A stretch of 64,000 nt of DNA from Clostridia bacterium (GTDB lineage Bacteria > Bacillota > Clostridia > Oscillospirales > Acutalibacteraceae): assembly GCA_017520705.1 (NCBI GenBank), contig JAFXFF010000039.1:31667-95666 (forward strand), read 5' to 3'. Below the pieces are notes generated by a model, which worked only from the letters and a program-made list of their open reading frames with translations, ran no database searches and was not told where the DNA came from. A program made the position numbers and the translations under genes. Below, piece by piece: positions 25,699 to 32,466 of the stretch (positions are counted from its first letter, which is position 1; each line of letters opens with the position of its first letter).

Positions 25699-25727
25699 TA
25701 AAAAGCACCTCGTGAGAGGTGCTTTTT
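25699..25727. terminator. Terminator between the membrane-protein pairs
   Basis: AAAAAGCACCTC-GTGA-GAGGTGCTTTTT, a palindrome like that at 24611-24642, ends the 25741-26855 unit on the reverse strand. Confidence 0.85.
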
Positions 25728-25740
25728 GGGAGGTCATTCT

Positions 25741-26286
25741 TCATAGGGTCTCCCCCTCCAATTGGAACAATTTCGCGTTGTAGGCCAACAGAATGGCGCC
25801 GTTATGGGGGCGGGAGAGCACAAGATAGTATTCGTCGCCTTCGGAGGCGTGGTAATATTCACCCATACAAGACAAAGGGTACAGCTTGCTCCATTTGTGA
25901 TTCTTCTGCGGCACGTTATAATCGCCGTAGCGGGCAAAATTCAAAACGCACCAGTAGTGCTTGATGTAGGTTCTGGCGGATAGATTCTCACCGCTTCGTG
26001 CAGAGATGAGCTTATCCCTCACGATGCAGATCTTATGGTGAAAGCCGCCCAAGGTGTACCACACCGACGACACCTGCCAACCGAAAATAACCAACCACAG
26101 AACAAGACAGAGCCAAAATTGCAATTCAAACATAACCGCCGGCATCATCCGAAACAACCACACAATCAGCGCCAATAATAATCCGCTGAACGCCAAGCCC
26201 GCCCAGGATTTCCACAGCTTGCGCCGCAGGTCGCGGCGGATATTCTTCATCGTCAGCGTGTCCTTGGGGAATTCTTTTTTCTTCAT
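25741..26286 (-). CDS. Two-helix membrane protein, paralogue 1
   Basis: A basic N-terminus (NIRRDLRRKLWKSW) leads into two adjacent transmembrane segments (residues about 28-48 and 52-74). A 105-residue cytoplasmic domain follows, ending in the block EYYLVLSRPHNGAILLAYNA. The same plan and ending are found in the gene upstream, which overlaps it by four bases. The beta-rich soluble domain might be a PH-like fold, but I do not recognise the family. Confidence 0.68.
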   Translation of the reverse strand: MKKKEFPKDTLTMKNIRRDLRRKLWKSWAGLAFSGLLLALIVWLFRMMPAVMFELQFWLCLVLWLVIFGWQVSSVWYTLGGFHHKICIVRDKLISARSGENLSARTYIKHYWCVLNFARYGDYNVPQKNHKWSKLYPLSCMGEYYHASEGDEYYLVLSRPHNGAILLAYNAKLFQLEGETL

Positions 26287-26855
26287 AGGGTCTCCCCCTC
26301 CAATTGGAAGTATTTGGCGGGATAGGCCAGCAGGATCTTGCCGCTGTGAGGGCGGGAGAGGACGAGATAGAACTCGTCACCGTCGAAGGAGGTATTGTAC
26401 ACACCCTCAGAGGTCATCGGGTATTCCTTACTCCACGGATAGTTTGTATCCGGCACTTTGTAATCGCCATAGCCATTAAACCGCAAAACACCCCAGGACA
26501 TAGAAGTGCGCCATCGAGTAGACGTGTAATACCTGCCCCCATCCGAAGAAATGAGACGATCCTTGACAAGATAAGGCTTGCGGCGGAAGCCGCAGGTGAG
26601 CAACCAAGCCTCCTTGATACACACGTAAAGGAGGAAGGGTATCGCAAGCAACATCACCCACCCGGGCAGATGGGAGTGGCGGCCGGTGCCGCGCTCAAAC
26701 AGCAATTCGGGGACTTGATGGAAGGCCCAGATGAACCCGACCGAAAACGCTGCACAAACAATCAGCAACACCCAAGACTGCCATAATCTGCGCCGCAGGT
26801 CGCGGCGGATATTGGCGTAGGTCAGTATCTCCTTGCGGGAGTCTTGCTGTTTCAT
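26283..26855 (-). CDS. Two-helix membrane protein, paralogue 2
   Basis: Begins at the ATG at 26855 after AGAGAGGTGATTTG. It shares with paralogue 1 the N-terminal NIRRDLRRRLWQSW, the two transmembrane segments and the C-terminal EFYLVLSRPHSGKILLAYPA, while the middle has diverged. Tandem duplication is evident. No function is assigned. Confidence 0.7.
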   Translation of the reverse strand: MKQQDSRKEILTYANIRRDLRRRLWQSWVLLIVCAAFSVGFIWAFHQVPELLFERGTGRHSHLPGWVMLLAIPFLLYVCIKEAWLLTCGFRRKPYLVKDRLISSDGGRYYTSTRWRTSMSWGVLRFNGYGDYKVPDTNYPWSKEYPMTSEGVYNTSFDGDEFYLVLSRPHSGKILLAYPAKYFQLEGETL

Positions 26856-27006
26856 CAAATCACCTCTCTGACGATAGGATAGCACAGGGATAACGGAAAT
26901 GCAATCCTCTGTTCCGATTACATAGACAGCATAACACAGATTGTTGCGATGCGAAAGAATAAGATTGGCAAAATAAGGGCGCTTATTTATATCATTTTGG
27001 CAAAAC

Positions 27007-27042
27007 AAAACCGGCGTTTTTGCAAAAAACGCCGGTTTTTAT
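27007..27042. terminator. Terminator of the HTH gene
   Basis: Stem AAAACCGGCGTTTTT/AAAAACGCCGGTTTT with T runs on both strands, directly at the stop of the 27042-27551 gene. Confidence 0.85.
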
Positions 27043-27551
27043 CAAACCTCTTTGCGCTTGATCTTCATCTTCTCGCACCAAAGCTGCAGCGCCTCCACCG
27101 TGGCGGAGACCTGCTCCAGCTCCGCGTAGATGCGGTCGAAGTCTTCCTGCTCGTCCGCCGAGAGTTGGCCGTCCTCCAAGATCTCCATCAGGCGCACCTT
27201 ATTGTGATTGACCTTCTTGAGCACCACCGCCATATTGACGAGGATCTCATGGATGCCGCCATCGAGGGCGACCTCAGGGGTATCCAGCTTGCCGATCTCG
27301 CACTCGTTGCAGCAGTAATAATTGCGCAATTCGGGCTTATTATACCGCTGCGCCATGGCCACCACATCGGCGGGCTGCACCGCCACGGTGCCGTTCTCGA
27401 TCTTCACCAGCTTATACTCGGGCACACCGGGCATACCGGGAAAATCGGGGTCGTCCGGCAGGTACTCGGTGGCCTCGGCACGGCTGAGGCCCAGCTCCTC
27501 CCGCGTCAGCTGGTAGATGTTTTTATGCTTTTTCACAGATGCTTTACCCAT
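27042..27551 (-). CDS. HTH-domain protein with CCNEC motif (169 aa)
   Basis: The N-terminal 75 residues look like a diverged XRE helix-turn-helix with an inserted loop (LTREELGLSRAEATEYL, VQPADVVAMAQRY). A cysteine motif YYCCNECEIG follows, then two long helices. I recognise this architecture as a widespread clostridial family annotated only as HTH-containing. The cysteines could bind a metal. Single gene, divergent from the collagen-like gene. Confidence 0.72.
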   Translation of the reverse strand: MGKASVKKHKNIYQLTREELGLSRAEATEYLPDDPDFPGMPGVPEYKLVKIENGTVAVQPADVVAMAQRYNKPELRNYYCCNECEIGKLDTPEVALDGGIHEILVNMAVVLKKVNHNKVRLMEILEDGQLSADEQEDFDRIYAELEQVSATVEALQLWCEKMKIKRKEV

Positions 27552-27679
27552 AGTGATGGTCCTCCTTATCCGCCCCTTCTCTTACGTTGGGTTCATTATA
27601 GCATAGCCGGGGCAAAAGCGCAAGGCGTTGCGATAAAGCCGTTGAGCCGTTGTCAAACTATTTTGTGCCACCGATTTGA

Positions 27680-27706
27680 GACAAGCATAGTATGTAACAT
27701 ACGATA
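27680..27706 (+). promoter_or_regulatory. Sporulation-type promoter (sigma-E/K-like) of the collagen-like gene
   Basis: CATACGATA (27698-27706) fits the sigma-K -10 pattern CATAnnnTA and resembles sigma-E -10 boxes. A GAC lies about 15 bases upstream, close to the expected AC of the -35. It is 19 bases ahead of the ATG. Sigma-A hexamers are not evident here. Confidence 0.45.
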
Positions 27707-27724
27707 GGCAAGGAGGTGAACACA

Positions 27725-28669
27725 ATGAACAGACGGAATTATTATGGCGGCAACTGCTATGACGGCGACAATTGCGGCTGCAACTGCGATGGCACACCCA
27801 ACGATCCCGGCGATGGTGCTTGTGTGGTTTGCCCTCCCGGTCCGCAAGGCCCCATCGGGCCGAGAGGACCGCAGGGTCCTATTGGACCTAGGGGTCTGAC
27901 CGGTGCCACGGGTCCGCAAGGTCCTACCGGTCCTCAGGGACCGATGGGCGAAACCGGCCCCGAAGGTCCGCAGGGTCCCGTAGGTCCGCAGGGTCCTGCA
28001 GGTGAGGTTGGCCCCGTGGGTCCCCAGGGTCCCGCCGGTGAGGTTGGCTCCGTGGGTCCCCAGGGTCCCGCCGGTGAGGTTGGGCCTGTTGGTCCGCAGG
28101 GCCCCGCCGGCGCGACCGGTGCTGTCGGCCCCGTGGGTCCGCAGGGTCCTGCCGGTGAGGCTGGGCCTGTTGGTCCGCAGGGTCCCGCCGGTGAGGTCGG
28201 CCCCGTGGGTCCGCAGGGTCCTGCAGGTGCAGACGGTGTCGGTGGCGTGCTGAACTACGCCGACTTCTACGCGCTGATGCCCCCCGACAACGCGGCCACC
28301 GTGGCGCCGGGCACCGACGTCAGATTCCCTCAAGACGGCCCCAACAGCGGCGCGGACATCGCTCGCGTGGGCGCAGACGCCTTTAATCTGGCGCAGATCG
28401 GCACCTATCAGGTGCTGTTTGAGGTGAGCGTGGACGAGCCCGGTCAGTTGATGCTGACCCTCAACGGCGAGGATTTGGCCTACACGGTGGTGGGCAGAGC
28501 TACCGGCGCGTCCCAGATCGTAGGGATGGCACTGGTGACCACCACGGTGACCAACTCCATCCTCACGGTGCGCAATCCCGAAGGCACCGCCGCCGCCCTG
28601 ACCATCACCCCGCTCGCCGGAGGCACACGACCCGTCTCCGCCCATCTGGTGATTACGCAGATTGCCTAA
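27725..28669 (+). CDS. Collagen-like protein with BclA-type C-terminal domain
   Basis: The start is the ATG after AAGGAGGTGAACACA. The first 40 residues are rich in Asn, Gly and Cys ([14 protein letters not shown]), which may cross-link. Roughly residues 38-170 are uninterrupted Gly-X-Y triplets ([12 protein letters not shown] repeated), forming a collagen helix. The last 140 residues are a beta-rich domain like the trimerising head of exosporium protein BclA. It is likely a spore-surface filament, made in the mother cell. Tandem repeats at DNA level (about 27990-28225) make the length prone to change. Confidence 0.85.
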   Translation: MNRRNYYGGNCYDGDNCGCNCDGTPNDPGDGACVVCPPGPQGPIGPRGPQGPIGPRGLTGATGPQGPTGPQGPMGETGPEGPQGPVGPQGPAGEVGPVGPQGPAGEVGSVGPQGPAGEVGPVGPQGPAGATGAVGPVGPQGPAGEAGPVGPQGPAGEVGPVGPQGPAGADGVGGVLNYADFYALMPPDNAATVAPGTDVRFPQDGPNSGADIARVGADAFNLAQIGTYQVLFEVSVDEPGQLMLTLNGEDLAYTVVGRATGASQIVGMALVTTTVTNSILTVRNPEGTAAALTITPLAGGTRPVSAHLVITQIA

Positions 28670-28689
28670 ACAAAAGGGAGATGAAAAAC

Positions 28690-28719
28690 GAAAAGCACTC
28701 CGTACGGAGTGCTTTTTGT
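28690..28719 (+). terminator. Terminator of the collagen-like gene
   Basis: AAAAGCACTCCGTACGGAGTGCTTTT is a perfect palindrome followed by TGTTTTG. Confidence 0.85.
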
Positions 28720-28742
28720 TTTGGATATTTTGTATTAAATCG

Positions 28743-29141
28743 TCAAATATCAACTTTATCTTGTAATGTCTCGATAAAATTTTTTACATTATTTGACCCA
28801 TTCCCCGTCAAGCTAGTTGAAAAATCCTTTATATCTTTAATGAGGAAATGATATTTCTTATCCGCAACCAAATAAATATGAACGGAGCGCTTGAATAATA
28901 AGCCTCTTTTAATAGACAATTTTGTAATATCGTGAAATGGTATTTCAGTAATATAAGCACCACTTCTGGTATATATGAAACTTTCTTGCGTTAAATAAAA
29001 ATAGCCATATTTAAAATGACGAGAAAATAAAAACCAATAGAATCTTCCACCGTAACAAGGGAATCTAATATCAGAAACCCTTTTCTTTACTGACTTGTAA
29101 ATAAAATCAAAAGTGTGCTCAAAGTTATCTCTCCAGCTCAT
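28743..29141 (-). CDS. Small PH/GRAM-like protein (132 aa), island unit 1
   Basis: The start at 29141 follows GGTGGTGATGAT. The chain has no signal, one possible short hydrophobic patch, and a run of beta strands (FYLTQESFIYTRSGAYIT, IPFHDITKLSIKRGLL, VHIYLVADKKYHFLI) reminiscent of bacterial PH-like domains. The DNA is A+T rich compared with the rest of the window. It has its own consensus-like promoter and lies in a series of similar single-gene units. Confidence 0.62.
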   Translation of the reverse strand: MSWRDNFEHTFDFIYKSVKKRVSDIRFPCYGGRFYWFLFSRHFKYGYFYLTQESFIYTRSGAYITEIPFHDITKLSIKRGLLFKRSVHIYLVADKKYHFLIKDIKDFSTSLTGNGSNNVKNFIETLQDKVDI

Positions 29142-29160
29142 ATCATCACCACCTACGTGT

Positions 29161-29189
29161 ATTATAGCATAAAAGTGGCGAAGTCGCAA
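29161..29189 (-). promoter_or_regulatory. Promoter of island unit 1
   Basis: On the reverse strand TTGCGA, 17 bases, TATAAT, with the extended -10 TATGC. The -10 is only about 19 bases from the ATG, so the 5' leader is minimal. Confidence 0.75.
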
Positions 29190-29193
29190 GAGT

Positions 29194-29318
29194 TCTTCAC
29201 TATTCACTATTACTTATTACTTTCCAAAAATCCCGTTTGCAAAGTTTTGTTTAGTGAAAAGTGAAGAGTGAATAGTGAAAAAGTAAAATCCCGAACGCTT
29301 TAGCATTAGGGATTTTTG
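29194..29318. repeat. TTCACTATTCAC inverted repeat with built-in terminator, copy 1
   Basis: The left arm reads TTCACTATTCACTATTAC; the right arm (29252-29285) is its imperfect complement made of GTGAA-(A/G)A units. A terminator (AATCCC...GGGATTTTT) completes the element and serves the ADP-ribosylglycohydrolase gene read on the reverse strand. Copies 2 and 3 are at 30222-30345 and 31698-31823. Confidence 0.7.
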
Positions 29319-29360
29319 TAATTCGTATCAGAAAAAGAACTGTCTAAAAACTTGATTTTC

Positions 29361-30173
29361 TTACAATATTGCACAATATTTGTCTTTGAAATCCAAAACC
29401 ACCTTTTTTAAGGTGTAATCAATTTTCCTGTCGCAAAAATCAGAAATATGTTTTGGGATTTCCTTATAATATGCTTCAGCAATTCCTCCGGCTATGCACG
29501 CTTCTGTATCAGCATCGCCACCAAGAGATACCGCATTTCGAATCGCACTTTCGTAATCAGTGGAGTCTAAAAAAGCGATGATTGCAGGAGGTACGCTATA
29601 AGACGCTCTACTATCAAAAACATAATTATTTCTTATTTCGTCAAGATTTTTTGAAAGATTATAGTGGAATTTGTTTTCTAAAAAACTACGAATTTCATCC
29701 TTGCTTTTTCTATTCCGAGCGAAAAAAACTGCCGTTGCAACCGCTTGCGCTGCTTTTATTGCTTCGCTGTTTTTATGCGTAAAAAAACAATTTGCTTTTG
29801 CTTGAAGAAGCACTTGATCAATAGTATCATATGCATAACCAATCGGCACAGAACGCATCGCTGCACCATTAGCATAGCTTCGGTTTACTTTATATGTATC
29901 TGACCTTGCCCATTCCGAAAACATATTGCCAAATCCCGCATGCGGATAGAATGAATAATATTGGCGAAACTGTCCTGCATATTCCAAACCGCGTTTTCGA
30001 ATATTCCAACGGGTAATTTCATTAGGATTATTTAATATTGATTTGCAAACAGCAACTGTTAAAACAGTATCATCGGTAAATGTGCTGTCCTTTTGGAATT
30101 CAAAATCATAATCCTTTGTACAATGAGTTTCATAGTACGAACCTATTATGTCGCCATATATTGCACCGAACAT
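29361..30173 (-). CDS. ADP-ribosylglycohydrolase family protein, island unit 2
   Basis: The family removes ADP-ribose from modified proteins or small molecules using two Mg ions. Visible are the opening GAIYGDIIGS, the metal motif FTDDTVLT and the second site SLGGDADTEACIAGGIAEAY. The 270-residue length is right. The start at 30173 follows GGCGGTGATGAT. It has its own promoter and is followed by a repeat-borne terminator. In an accessory island it could act in phage defence or toxin reversal, which is inference. Confidence 0.87.
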   Translation of the reverse strand: MFGAIYGDIIGSYYETHCTKDYDFEFQKDSTFTDDTVLTVAVCKSILNNPNEITRWNIRKRGLEYAGQFRQYYSFYPHAGFGNMFSEWARSDTYKVNRSYANGAAMRSVPIGYAYDTIDQVLLQAKANCFFTHKNSEAIKAAQAVATAVFFARNRKSKDEIRSFLENKFHYNLSKNLDEIRNNYVFDSRASYSVPPAIIAFLDSTDYESAIRNAVSLGGDADTEACIAGGIAEAYYKEIPKHISDFCDRKIDYTLKKVVLDFKDKYCAIL

Positions 30174-30193
30174 ATCATCACCGCCTTGGGTGT

Positions 30194-30222
30194 ATTGTAT
30201 CATAAAAGCGGTAGAGGGGCAA
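30194..30222 (-). promoter_or_regulatory. Promoter of island unit 2
   Basis: Reverse strand TTGCCC, 17 bases, TACAAT, with the upstream stretch CGCTTTTATG shared with units 1 and 3. Confidence 0.7.
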
Positions 30223-30345
30223 TACTTATTACTGCTTACCTATTACTTATTACTTCCCAAAAATCCCGTATAAAATTAATTTTGAAGTAAGAGTGAAGAA
30301 GTAATAGGTAAAAAGTAAGCCCCAAGAACTTATCGTCCTTGGGGC
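30222..30345. repeat. Inverted repeat with terminator, copy 2
   Basis: Diverged relative of copy 1 (CTTACCTATTACTTATTAC as left arm, GTAATAGGTAAAAAGTAAG as right arm). The terminator stem is GCCCCAAG...CTTGGGGC, serving the SUFU-like gene on the reverse strand. Confidence 0.65.
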
Positions 30346-30403
30346 TTTGTCATTCGTATTCGAAAAAGAACTGGTCAAAAACCGAGAAATATTTAGTCTT
30401 TAA

Positions 30404-31015
30404 TTAAAAATTATCACTTCTATGTTGCTCGCTTAAGAAATGCGGTTTGGAATCATCTTCAGGATACAGAAAATCACTAAATTCTTGAGGACCTATTTCC
30501 ATCAACTTATTCAATTCCTGTTTGTTCAAGAGAACTACTTGAAGGCAAGCAACTGTTTTAAGTAAACCTGTTTTACAACGTAAAGCAGCAGTCGTTTCAA
30601 GAATTTGCGGGAACTCAATGAAAGCTGCTATCATTTCGTCATTTGGATCATCATTTTCCCATTCAAAACTATGTGCATATGTAATATGCGTTTTGTTAAA
30701 ATACGCAAAAGTCGCAACCACGAGCAATTTGTTATGATACCAATTCAGAATTTCCTTATCAGTCAAATCAACATCGGGTGCAACAAACATCATGTATTCA
30801 TTATATAACCCAACAGTATTCTGTATTGCCGGCATTTTATAATCGCTCGCACCCATCGTTACTAATTTCCAAAAATTATATTTATCATTTGGTTTGTATA
30901 ACAACACATCAATATGCAATCCATTGTCCGCTATCGGATGCAAAACGATACAATCGTCTTGTGAAAAATAAGTATCACAATGTTTAATTAACTTTTCCAT
31001 TTCTTTTGTTTTCAT
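30404..31015 (-). CDS. Suppressor-of-fused (SUFU) domain protein, island unit 3
   Basis: The 203 residues fit the bacterial SUFU family: LHIDVLLYKPNDKYNFWKL, VTMGASDYKMP, NEYMMFVAPD, THITYAHSFEW, FIEFPQI and KTVACLQVVLL are the blocks I associate with it. The domain is common among immunity proteins of polymorphic toxin systems. No toxin gene is visible next to it. A start with the ribosome site GGGGAGTGAAATT and its own promoter define a free-standing unit. Confidence 0.8.
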   Translation of the reverse strand: MKTKEMEKLIKHCDTYFSQDDCIVLHPIADNGLHIDVLLYKPNDKYNFWKLVTMGASDYKMPAIQNTVGLYNEYMMFVAPDVDLTDKEILNWYHNKLLVVATFAYFNKTHITYAHSFEWENDDPNDEMIAAFIEFPQILETTAALRCKTGLLKTVACLQVVLLNKQELNKLMEIGPQEFSDFLYPEDDSKPHFLSEQHRSDNF

Positions 31016-31036
31016 AATTTCACTCCCCTTGAGTTT

Positions 31037-31065
31037 ATTATAGCATAAAAGCGGCGGAGGGGCAA
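31037..31065 (-). promoter_or_regulatory. Promoter of island unit 3
   Basis: Reverse strand TTGCCC, 17 bases, TATAAT, again preceded by CCGCTTTTATGC as in units 1 and 2. Confidence 0.75.
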
Positions 31066-31071
31066 GAGATT

Positions 31072-31250
31072 AGTGAAATATTCGGCTTGCGCCGAATGTG
31101 AAATAATGACCTAAAGGTCATTGTGAAATTTTCTGCTGCGCAGAAAGTGAAATGAAATAAATCCCTCACGCGCCGCAGGCATTTCACACGAACGAAGTGA
31201 GGATTTCACATTGCGAAGCAATATTTCATCCGCCCGTCAGGGTGGATTTA
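31072..31250. repeat. Array of hairpins spaced by GTGAAAT
   Basis: Left half: GTGAAAT, hairpin ATTCGGCTTGCGCCGAAT, GTGAAAT, hairpin AATGACCTAAAGGTCATT, GTGAAAT, hairpin TTTCTGCTGCGCAGAAA, GTGAAAT. Right half: ATTTCAC appears twice and ATTTCAT once, around the small hairpin ATTGCGAAGCAAT. Each hairpin is different but the spacers are constant. It occupies the gap between units 3 and 4. No coding sequence is seen. Confidence 0.75.
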
Positions 31251-31254
31251 GTTG

Positions 31255-31289
31255 AAAAAAGTCCTGTTCTTTCGAACAGGACTTTTTTC
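31255..31289. terminator. Terminator of island unit 4
   Basis: AAAAAAGTCCTGTTC-TTTC-GAACAGGACTTTTTT, a perfect palindrome working on both strands. Confidence 0.88.
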
Positions 31290-31340
31290 TGGGAGTTTTG
31301 AACTTAATGACACGAATTATATGTGCCTAAAAACCTAAAA

Positions 31341-31613
31341 TTATTTAAAATTACTTACCATTATTTTAACTATAACAACAATTGCTGTAACAATAATCAA
31401 CGACCATCTAGTTTCCCAAATAAAACCTTCGGCAAATTCATCTTTTTTGTGTTTTATATGCGAGGCAATAATAATTGGAATATACAACGGAACAAATAAC
31501 AAACAATTTTCAATTTTCAAAAAATCAGGATTATAGATAATTATAACCACAAGTAAAAAAACAAGATAAAAGTATGAAATTGTTGTCCAGATATTAGATT
31601 TGTTAAAATTCAC
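31341..31613 (-). CDS. Small three-helix membrane protein, island unit 4
   Basis: The start is GTG at 31613 after GGCGGTGATTTT, a ribosome site like those of units 1 and 2. The 90-residue product has three hydrophobic segments (about 10-28, 32-52 and 68-88) joined by short basic loops. Strongly A+T rich DNA. No family recognised. Confidence 0.6.
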   Translation of the reverse strand: MNFNKSNIWTTISYFYLVFLLVVIIIYNPDFLKIENCLLFVPLYIPIIIASHIKHKKDEFAEGFIWETRWSLIIVTAIVVIVKIMVSNFK

Positions 31614-31632
31614 AAAATCACCGCCTATGTGT

Positions 31633-31661
31633 ATTATAGCATAAAATCTATAATAAATCAA
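31633..31661 (-). promoter_or_regulatory. Promoter of island unit 4
   Basis: Reverse strand TTGATT, 17 bases, TATAAT, with TTTTATGC before the -10 as in the other units. Confidence 0.7.
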
Positions 31662-31697
31662 TGCGAAGCATTGTTTTTGTAATTAGTGGCGAAGCCA

Positions 31698-31823
31698 CAC
31701 ATTACTTCTTCACTATTCACTATTACTTGTTACTTTCCAAAAATCCCGAATGCGAATATAGTGAAGAGTGAAAAGTGAAGAGTGAAAAAGTAAAATCCCG
31801 AACGCTTTCGCATTCGGGATTTT
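31698..31823. repeat. Inverted repeat with terminator, copy 3
   Basis: Very close to copy 1: left arm TTCACTATTCACTATTACTT, right arm GTGAAGAGTGAAAAGTGAAG. The terminator AATCCCGAACGC...GGGATTTTT begins right after the CCA of tRNA-Cys and ends its transcript on the reverse strand. Confidence 0.75.
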
Positions 31824-31898
31824 TGGAGGCGACACCCGGATTTGAACCGGGGAATCAAGGTTTTGCAGACCCATGCCTTACCACTTGGCTATGTCGCC
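31824..31898 (-). tRNA. tRNA-Cys (GCA)
   Basis: Acceptor GGCGACA/TGTCGCC, anticodon loop CTGCAAA, T loop GTTCAAATC, CCA encoded (31826-31824). It is 156 bases downstream of tRNA-Gly, across a terminator and a hairpin repeat, and directly borders the A+T-rich island. Confidence 0.96.
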
Positions 31899-31930
31899 GT
31901 ATAAAATTGTATGCGGGGGAAGTGCGGATT

Positions 31931-32010
31931 ATGAGGCTCGAACTCCGGTTTTCCTACGGAAAACCTATAGTTTCCGCTACGCGAAAACTAAGCTCGTTCT
32001 CGCCATTATC
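31931..32010 (-). repeat. tRNA-linked double-hairpin repeat, copy C
   Basis: Read on the reverse strand it gives TTAGTTTTCGCG...GAAACTATAGGTTTTCC, then GGAAAACCGGAGTTCGAGCC, matching copies A and B but with a four-base loop in the second hairpin. Like those it lies downstream of a tRNA-Gly and its terminator. Confidence 0.7.
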
Positions 32011-32017
32011 AGCGGCG

Positions 32018-32054
32018 AATTTTTATGCTGTCCCAACGGGACAGCATAAAAATT
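32018..32054 (-). terminator. Hairpin after tRNA-Gly (reverse strand)
   Basis: AATTTTTATGCTGTCCC/GGGACAGCATAAAAATT is a perfect 17-bp stem with a three- to four-base loop, beginning one base past the tRNA CCA. Its T tract lies within the stem. Confidence 0.75.
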
Positions 32055-32130
32055 TGGAGCGGCTGACGAGGCTCGAACTCGCTACCTCCACCTTGGCAAG
32101 GTGGCGCTCTACCAGATGAGCTACAGCCGC
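32055..32130 (-). tRNA. tRNA-Gly (GCC), second copy
   Basis: The same sequence as the + strand tRNA at 681-756, including the encoded CCA. Fourth in the Val-Asp-Phe-Gly cluster. Confidence 0.97.
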
Positions 32131-32135
32131 AGATA

Positions 32136-32211
32136 TGGTGCCCAGAGCCGGAATCGAACCAGCGACACGTGGATTTTCAGTCCATTGCTCTACCAACTGA
32201 GCTATCTGGGC
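32136..32211 (-). tRNA. tRNA-Phe (GAA)
   Basis: Acceptor GCCCAGA/TCTGGGC, anticodon loop CTGAAAA, T loop GTTCGATTC, encoded CCA. Confidence 0.97.
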
Positions 32212-32216
32212 AAATT

Positions 32217-32293
32217 TGGCGACCCGGAACGGGCTCGAACCGTCGACCTCTAGCGTGACAGGCTAGCGTTCTAACCAACTGAACTACCGGGCC
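32217..32293 (-). tRNA. tRNA-Asp (GTC)
   Basis: Acceptor GGCCCGG/CCGGGTC with one G-T pair, anticodon loop CTGTCAC, T loop GTTCGAGCC, encoded CCA. Confidence 0.97.
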
Positions 32294-32296
32294 GTA

Positions 32297-32372
32297 TGGT
32301 GGGAACAACAGGGCTCGAACCTGTGACCCCCTGCTTGTAAGGCAGGTGCTCTACCAGCTGAGCTATGCTTCC
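32297..32372 (-). tRNA. tRNA-Val (TAC)
   Basis: First in the cluster. Anticodon loop CTTACAA, T loop GTTCGAGCC, encoded CCA. The acceptor arms GGAAGCA and TGTTCCC pair with one A-C mismatch at the third position, unusual for a functional tRNA. Confidence 0.93.
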
Positions 32373-32389
32373 AGACCGGCCGTCGCCAT

Positions 32390-32432
32390 AAGCGACGCCA
32401 TTTATATTACACTATGGCGTCGCTTTTGTCAA
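32390..32432 (-). promoter_or_regulatory. tRNA cluster promoter with palindrome over the -10
   Basis: Reverse strand TTGACA (32432-32427), 17 bases, TAATAT (32409-32404). The -10 sits exactly in the centre of a perfect 12-bp inverted repeat, AAGCGACGCCAT and ATGGCGTCGCTT, with a 12-base gap. This looks like a repressor operator or strand-opening element. Confidence 0.8.
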
Positions 32433-32466
32433 GTCATTTTTCCCATTTTCCTAATAAATTTTCGGT

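Noticed and set aside
27990..28225. Possible CRISPR-like or satellite repeat
   Set aside because: The repeats are in-frame Gly-X-Y codons of the collagen-like gene, no spacers.
28743..31823. Integron with attC sites
   Set aside because: The repeats are palindromic but lack the R and L box pattern of attC sites, and no integrase gene is seen. A cassette-like arrangement is kept as hypothesis only.
31824..32372. Integrated element at the tRNA cluster
   Set aside because: No integrase and no exact duplication of a tRNA end at the far side of the island was found; only the A+T composition suggests insertion.
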